Shown: piece after piece, positions 8,354 to 12,306 of the stretch
How positions within the stretch are numbered: the first letter of the stretch is position 1
Layout of the letters: every line of letters starts with the position of its first letter
DNA from: Paramacrobiotus metropolitanus
Taxonomy: Eukaryota; Tardigrada; Eutardigrada; Parachela; Macrobiotidae
Reading direction: 5' to 3'
Length of the DNA: 12,306 bases
NCBI RefSeq assembly: GCF_019649055.1
Contig: NW_026570740.1
Location: 1 to 12,306, forward strand
Position numbers and translations under genes: made by a program
The notes under the pieces: model-generated
Database searches by the model: none
Seen by the model: only the letters and a program-made list of their open reading frames with translations
Told to the model about the DNA's origin: nothing

Positions 8354-8424
8354 CAGATAAGCGACTTACTAATCTAATTAAAAGAGTCAACAAAAGGAAA
8401 ACTTAAAAAAAACCGAAATAAAAA

Positions 8425-8780
8425 ACCTAAGAAACCTTAAGAAATGAAGAAAACCGATGAAACCTAAGAAACTTGAGAAACCAAAGAAACCTTAGAAAAC
8501 AACATAAGAAACCTTAAGAAATCTAAAAAAAACCTAAGAAACTTAAGAAACCTAAGAAACCTAAGAAACCTAAGAAACCTAAGAAAACCTCAGAAACCTA
8601 AGAAACCTAAGAAACCTTAGAAAAGGAATAAACCTAGGAAAACCTAAGAAACCTAAGAAACCTAAGAAACCTAAGAAACCTAAGAAGCCTAAGAAACTTA
8701 AGAAACCTAAGAATCCTAAGAAACCTAAGAAGCCTAAAGAATAAAAACCTAAGAGAAACTGGAAGAAGCCTGAAAACAGT
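8425..8780. repeat. 9-bp CCTAAGAAA minisatellite
   Basis: A tandem array of CCTAAGAAA units with variants (CTTAAGAAA, CCTAAGAAG, CCTCAGAAA). It is most regular at 8549-8620 and 8641-8735 and more degenerate towards both ends. The strand is purine-rich throughout, with A and G dominating. It makes a spurious minus-strand ORF of Phe-Leu-Gly-Phe-Leu repeats that is not a gene. Confidence 0.95.
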
Positions 8781-8815
8781 GAAAAACTAGTTAGAATTAA
8801 CCGAGGTGAATTATT

Positions 8816-9041
8816 TTGCGGCGACTCGTCGCATCGTTCGAAAAGTCCCAAGGCGAGTTGTCTGCGACCGGATGTCTTGCGTCGAAATGCCACAAAAGTA
8901 AAATGGTTCAAAGAATAATGTCCCTAACCGAAGCGTCCCAGCGGCCGAATGTCCGGCGGCGAAATGTCTTCACGGCAAAAAGTCCCGCGTCGAGATTGAG
9001 TGCGGCGAAATGTCACACTCCCAAGTGTCCGGGTGCGATTC
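8816..9041. repeat. Right arm: inverted degenerate tandem array
   Basis: Units of the kind GGCGGCGAAATGTC / GCGTCGAAATGCC / GGCAAAAAGTCCCGC repeat at roughly 16-18 bp. GAAATGTCT (8961-8969) and CAAAAAGTCC (8976-8985) are exact reverse complements of AGACATTTC (8198-8206) and GGACTTTTTG (8183-8192) in the left arm, with spacing that differs by one base. The two arms are therefore inverted with respect to each other. Confidence 0.75.
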
Positions 9042-9355
9042 TTCTGACTGATTTAAGTCTTTTTACTACATACATTCGCTGCCGATGCACAAAAAATCTC
9101 TAGTCTGGACATTATTCTCGTTCCGTCAAACCTCTCGTCCGACTGGCAAACTGAATAATAATTTTAATTATTGAGCCACCTTTCTCTGCGAACACGCCAT
9201 AGAAATTGGTTTGTTCCGTCTTCTTCGCAAAAAAACTTTGGCCCGTCAAAAGAGCCGTTATGACTTTGATCTGTGCGCGCTTCGTGTTTGTGACAATTCT
9301 CAGTTATTCACAGTTTAAATAGGTTGCGAAAAGGAAATCATATCCTACAGTGTAC

Positions 9356-9675
9356 GTTTGAATACAGCGCCGAGGAGGTTGGTTATATTGAGATGTCGCC
9401 CGGCCTGCGTCAAAACCTGCAGTTCTTTAATGATCTGCCGGTTCTGCTCCGGGTCGGTTGGATTCCGTACTGTTTTAACGGCCACCTGGGTAGGTCGCGG
9501 CTGACCACGCGCACGCAGTCTCGCGGCCATACCTTTCCGGACAATTCCGTGCTCGTCTTTTCCAATTAAAGCTCCTAACAACGGAGTGTTTGTCATGCCT
9601 CCACTTGGGATACGTGACATTTCCACAAACGCACTATGTCCATTAACCGAATCATTGGTAAGAACAGAAAACTCG
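9356..9675 (-). CDS. Receptor-type tyrosine kinase, N-lobe exon
   Basis: This exon encodes the kinase N-lobe: PLLGALIGKDEHGIVRKGMA (glycine-rich loop), PTQVAVKTVRN (strand 3, with the VAVK lysine), RQIIKELQVLTQAG (helix C, with the conserved Glu), and RHLNITNLLGA. The last is the typical Gly/His/Asn-Leu-Leu-Gly-Ala motif of FGFR/VEGFR/PDGFR-class receptors. The second glycine of the GxGxxG loop is Asp (GKDEHG). The 3' end at CAAAC|GTACAC is phase 1 and joins the 7,622-8,016 exon in frame. The 5' end is less sure. A GGTGTTCAG acceptor fits at 9676, but an in-frame ATG at 9710, 35 codons before the VEM segment at the middle of the leader, would also allow a start. No transmembrane segment or ectodomain was found upstream. 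Confidence 0.8.
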
Positions 9676-9711
9676 CTGAACACCAAGGCTACGCTTTTAT
9701 ATTCGCACATA

Positions 9712-9812
9712 ACGGATTATGTATTATGGATTATTTTACGATTATTATGAATTATTACGTGTTATGGATTATAACGATATGTATCATGAATTACGAGTAT
9801 TATTATTATGGC
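9712..9812. repeat. AT-rich degenerate ATTATGGATTAT repeat
   Basis: Units such as ATTATGGATTAT, TTATTATGAATTATTACG and TTATGGATTATAACG follow one another with substitutions, in very AT-rich DNA just upstream of the kinase N-lobe exon on its own strand. It looks like a decayed tandem repeat. No function is apparent. Confidence 0.6.
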
Positions 9813-10780
9813 AACACACCACTAAATCTCGCTTCGGTAGACGAGGCAGAACGTGAATAAAGTGACCGGATACATAGCATAAAACGCGTGTACATGCGCG
9901 CAACTTTTATTTTCGAGCACTCTGAAACATTTTTTTCGATTTTTTTTTGTAGTCTGTAACCAAATGATTTGTACACACTGACATGAAAACCGCTTGTATG
10001 CGCCTGTAGCCGGCATACGAGGTAGAGGTTTACGATCAAAGAAGCCGTGTAAACCGTCCTGCCGGATCCGTATAACTTTCTGCCGGCTAGAGGCGCCTCA
10101 TTCGACTGGGGAAATACGAGCGAAACGCAAAAACTTTGAATTCTTAATGGTGTACATACCAGAAGTCTCATTATCAACTGATCTGCCTAAAATTCTGCAT
10201 GCAAATGCACATGAGCATGAAGATCGTTTTTACACCGATCCAACGATCCAGCATTTTTTTCAAAGTACTAAAATTCAATTTTAAATTTAAAAAACGAATA
10301 GTTAAACTCTAGTTTGGTGCTCAAGCGACCTTTACTGATACTGATACGCATTTTCGTGCCAAATTAGAGCAAGTTGGCCTACAATATTAAAAGTAAGACA
10401 TTTGTTAAACACAGTAAGTGCGCACCTCACGGTTCAGCGCATTTAAACTTTTTGTTATTTTATTTCGTCCATAACTCTTCAACCGGATGTTGCGCCCACA
10501 AACGGCCTTCACGCGAACGGATACAAATAAATTGGCTACAGAAAGTTATAAATCAATGCCAAAATTTTTTTTAAAGTGTGCAAAAGCGAAAGTTCGCGTC
10601 CGTGTACATCAAGTTCGGTGCTCAGATCACGACCAAACTTCAGGTTTGGTGCTATGTATCCGGGTACCTTCCCTTAAAACTATAGTAACAAAATACCCGT
10701 TCGGCTAGCAATCTAAAATAATCTTACTTACCTACTGAGAGTATATGTGAATAATGTGATTAATCTCATGTTCCATAACA
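9813..10780. other. Region between the divergent kinase and GH16 exons
   Basis: No confident exon is seen. Several frames of 64-123 codons on both strands overlap and none has a domain pattern. The 9994-10284 plus frame ends in a polar, His/Asp-rich stretch that is the most protein-like but remains unsupported. The region would have to hold the first exons or promoters of both flanking genes if they are complete. A motif AGTTTGGTGCT occurs near 10310, 10609 and 10643 in variants. Confidence 0.4.
10632..10650. repeat. Hairpin with 7-bp arms
   Basis: ACCAAAC and GTTTGGT are exact reverse complements around a TTCAG loop. The right arm is part of a GTTTGGTGCT motif repeated with variation at about 10310 and 10609. 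Confidence 0.6.
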
Positions 10781-10804
10781 TCGACTAACAAATCTGGACG
10801 TTAG

Positions 10805-10892
10805 CGAGAGGGATCTCCAGGAGGTGGACATAGTGCTGGATGGCCTGGCCCACTCCTTCGTGGCCTGCATCACTGATGTGCGCCAGATGAAA
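10805..10892 (+). CDS. Coding-looking exon upstream of the GH16 exon
   Basis: A branch-point-like GACTAAC (10783-10789) and an acceptor GACGTTAG (ending 10804) precede a GC-rich segment reading ERDLQEVDIVLDGLAHS, then FVACITDVRQMK. It is open in only one plus-strand frame and has strongly GC-biased third positions, as in the following GH16 exon. A phase-0 donor AAA|GTTGGT at 10893 would join it in frame, across about 78 bases of intron, to a CAG acceptor at 10970. The frame then stops at TGA 10953 if not spliced. The peptide belongs to no family recognised here. It may be an N-terminal part of the GH16 protein or belong to a separate gene. Confidence 0.45.
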
Positions 10893-10970
10893 GTTGGTTT
10901 TCGGAAAGGAATCGGCGCGCTTGCGCATATTCCAACGTCGCAATTCGCGCGTTGATTCCGCAACAAACAG

Positions 10971-11246
10971 CCAATAAGAATGCGCGATGATTTCGACGGA
11001 GACGCGCTGGACTTGACACGCTGGAACGTCGCCGACACCCGATCGAAAGTCAACATGGAGCTGCAGTATTACCGGCCGGACAACGTTCAGGTGTCCAACG
11101 GGATACTGCACCTTCTCAGCCGGCGCGAGAAGTACAAGGGTTACTCTTACACCTCGGGGTCGGTGAATACTGGCGACAAGTTCAGCTTCCTGTACGGGGA
11201 GATTGAGTGGCGGGCGCATCTTCCCGCTGGTCGCGGTATCTTCACT
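10971..11246 (+). CDS. GH16 glycoside hydrolase (beta-1,3-glucanase-like), N-terminal part
   Basis: The peptide matches the first half of the GH16 (laminarinase-type) beta-sandwich: DDFDGDALDLTRWNV, then MELQYYRPDNVQVSNGILHL, then YTSGSVNTGDKFSFLYGEIE, and finally WRAHLPAGRGIFT. Family members hydrolyse beta-1,3 or mixed beta-glucans and are usually secreted. The sequence is GC-rich, unlike its surroundings. The left edge may be the CAG acceptor at 10970, or an ATG at 10980 may be used. The right edge fits a phase-0 donor ACT|GTATAC at 11247, because the family continues with a W-PAxW-LLP segment after GRGI. Reading on gives four off-family residues and a few more before TAG. An alternative donor lies at 11236. 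The catalytic ExDxxE motif, which comes later in the fold, was not found before the window ends, so the gene is incomplete here or truncated. Confidence 0.85.
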
Positions 11247-11276
11247 GTATACAATACAGTGAAGCCCCTTGAGTAG

Positions 11277-12306
11277 GGCAGTGCCCCTTGCCTTAGCATT
11301 TTTGCAGTGACTACAGTAGTTTCAAAATAGCGATCCTACGGTGTCTGTTTTTTTTACAAGTATGATCTCTCCGCCGTCTCTCGTCAATGAATATCAGTTA
11401 TTGCTAATTCGCGCTACTCGCTGACCGACTATTCACTTTTCTGCTAATTTCTTACCGACGTTTTAATGAAACATTTTTGTTCACTGACAGCTTCCGTTTC
11501 AATATGTACGTTTTTCAGCCTTATGTTTTTGGTGTTTTGCCTTAGATTTTCTACCTCTTATGCTTTTTTTTCAACAGAATGTTGTTAGCAACTTGTCCGC
11601 ATTCAGCAATATGTCGTTCTGTGACTTGTTCTTCCGACAAATCGGTTTTATTGTGCAAGCAAATAAGCTTTTTGCAAGCCACCAAGCATAACAATTCACT
11701 ATGTGCGGCCGGCTTGACCGGACTAATCAACAGGACTGGGTCAGTATCGATCTATCAGGGTTGATATTGTAGTTGACATGCACGTTGTATGATTAGAATC
11801 CCAAAAACTTAGCAGTTCGGCAACCAGGCAAACACGAGTAAAATTACTCGCGAAGATTTATGGAATTTTCGACCGGAGCGCGTCAAAGGTCTTCGGCTTT
11901 AGAAAAAAATGGATGTCGGTTTGTTACGGAAATTAGTGATAGCGTCACCTCATGTCAGCGGTCTAACTGGGCAAGTCCGTGTAAACTATACATTTTAGTA
12001 ACTAATGACTGTTGTTCGCGAATTGAAAATTCCTGTTTTGACAGTAATCGCTGATGCAGGTCCCGAATTCCAGTTACAAAGTATATCAGTTGCCAATTTG
12101 TGACAAACTACAGCACACCGACCGATACAAACCACATTTCCGAGCATGATTAAACGTCCTGCCGTTTATCTGATTAATTAACCTAACTGTATCGTGTATG
12201 AAACCCGTGGATTAAAACAACAGAAGGATATTTTAGTGGCGATAACGGCTATTCGCACAATGCACAGAATATCACCAGATTAATCGGGCAAATGAGCATT
12301 ATTTTA
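11277..12306. other. Stretch right of the GH16 exon, no gene recognised
   Basis: This segment was read for the remaining GH16 motifs (the WPASGEIDIME-type catalytic segment and the C-terminal strands) and none was seen. The frames at 11579-11764 and 11860-12054 are Cys/Ser-rich, short and without pattern. If the GH16 gene continues, its next exon lies beyond the window or after an intron longer than about 1 kb. Confidence 0.45.

Larger units (their letters stand above)
8161..9041. mobile_element. Candidate foldback-like element
   Basis: Long inverted arms built from short degenerate tandem units enclose a simple satellite. This is the architecture known for Foldback (FB) and related elements, in which the terminal repeats are themselves tandem arrays. 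No transposase is encoded. Exact ends and a target duplication could not be fixed, so a complex satellite without transposon origin remains possible. It sits wholly inside the kinase intron. Confidence 0.5.
8017..9355 (-). other. Kinase intron carrying a foldback-like element
   Basis: The intron is inferred from donor CAAAC|GTACAC (minus strand, last exon base 9356) and acceptor TATCCGCAG (exon resumes at 8016). Both sides are phase 1: AAA C joined to GC GAA gives Lys-Arg-Glu, which restores the expected LLGA...ETYLVLEY spacing of RTKs. The intron is 1,339 bp and is largely filled by the inverted arrays and 9-bp satellite described separately. Confidence 0.75.

Noticed and set aside
8126-8377. 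Overlapping ORFs on both strands in the left repeat arm
   Set aside because: They are translations of the degenerate tandem units and sit inside the inferred kinase intron.
8579-8911. Minus-strand ORF with repeated Phe-Leu-Gly-Phe-Leu
   Set aside because: It is the translation of the 9-bp CCTAAGAAA satellite. The period of three codons keeps any frame open, and there is no sign of a real protein.
9690-9703. TATA-box-like TATAAAAG on the minus strand before the kinase N-lobe exon
   Set aside because: It lies only about 25 bases before the plausible TTCAG acceptor and within an in-frame open stretch. One AT-rich match is not enough to call a promoter.
10785-11219. 144-codon minus-strand ORF opposite the GH16 exon
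   Set aside because: It is a shadow of the GC-rich plus-strand coding exons. The GH16 motifs settle the strand.
1-12306. tRNA, rRNA or CRISPR array
   Set aside because: No TTCGANTC-type tRNA box with a matching cloverleaf was seen and no rRNA core sequence. The tandem arrays have no unique spacers between identical repeats.

Overview
This is animal-type nuclear DNA. It is AT-rich and mostly non-coding. The recognisable protein segments are short, GC-richer islands that end at plausible GT/AG splice sites, and there are no ribosome-binding sites, operons or long uninterrupted ORFs. A receptor-type tyrosine kinase with a split catalytic domain points to a metazoan. Together with a family-16 glycoside hydrolase and a compact genome this suits an invertebrate, perhaps an ecdysozoan such as a tardigrade or a crustacean. 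The lineage is inference and cannot be fixed from this window.

Layout, left to right. Positions 1-660 are AT-rich with no gene seen. A coding-looking minus-strand exon of unknown function lies at about 663-863. From 900 to 3,730 there are only weak ORFs, hairpins and two copies (about 2,160 and 3,320) of a dispersed repeat that recurs near 7,220. Positions 3,729-5,791 have the end signatures of a non-autonomous Helitron: a 5' TC end, and a 3' GC-rich hairpin followed by CTAG, inserted between A and T. Inside it are a GC-rich exon-like patch and a G-quadruplex-prone block. A possible small tyrosine-kinase activation-loop exon lies on the plus strand at 6,321-6,390, followed by a 23-bp palindrome.

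The clearest gene runs on the minus strand from about 9,675 down to 7,622. Two exons encode the N-lobe and most of the catalytic core of an RTK. Their splice phases agree (phase 1) across a 1.34-kb intron. That intron holds a foldback-like structure: two inverted arrays of a degenerate unit of roughly 16-18 bp around a large array of a 9-bp CCTAAGAAA repeat. The kinase carries two unusual substitutions (second glycine of the G-loop to Asp, catalytic-loop Asn to Thr) and may be a pseudokinase. The rest of its C-lobe and any receptor ectodomain were not found here.

At about 10,805-11,246 on the plus strand is the 5' part of a GH16 (laminarinase-like) gene, preceded by a coding-looking exon. The catalytic ExDxxE segment is not in the window, so the gene either continues to the right or is truncated. 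The kinase and GH16 genes are divergently arranged with about 1.1 kb between them. Nothing suggests that they work together.
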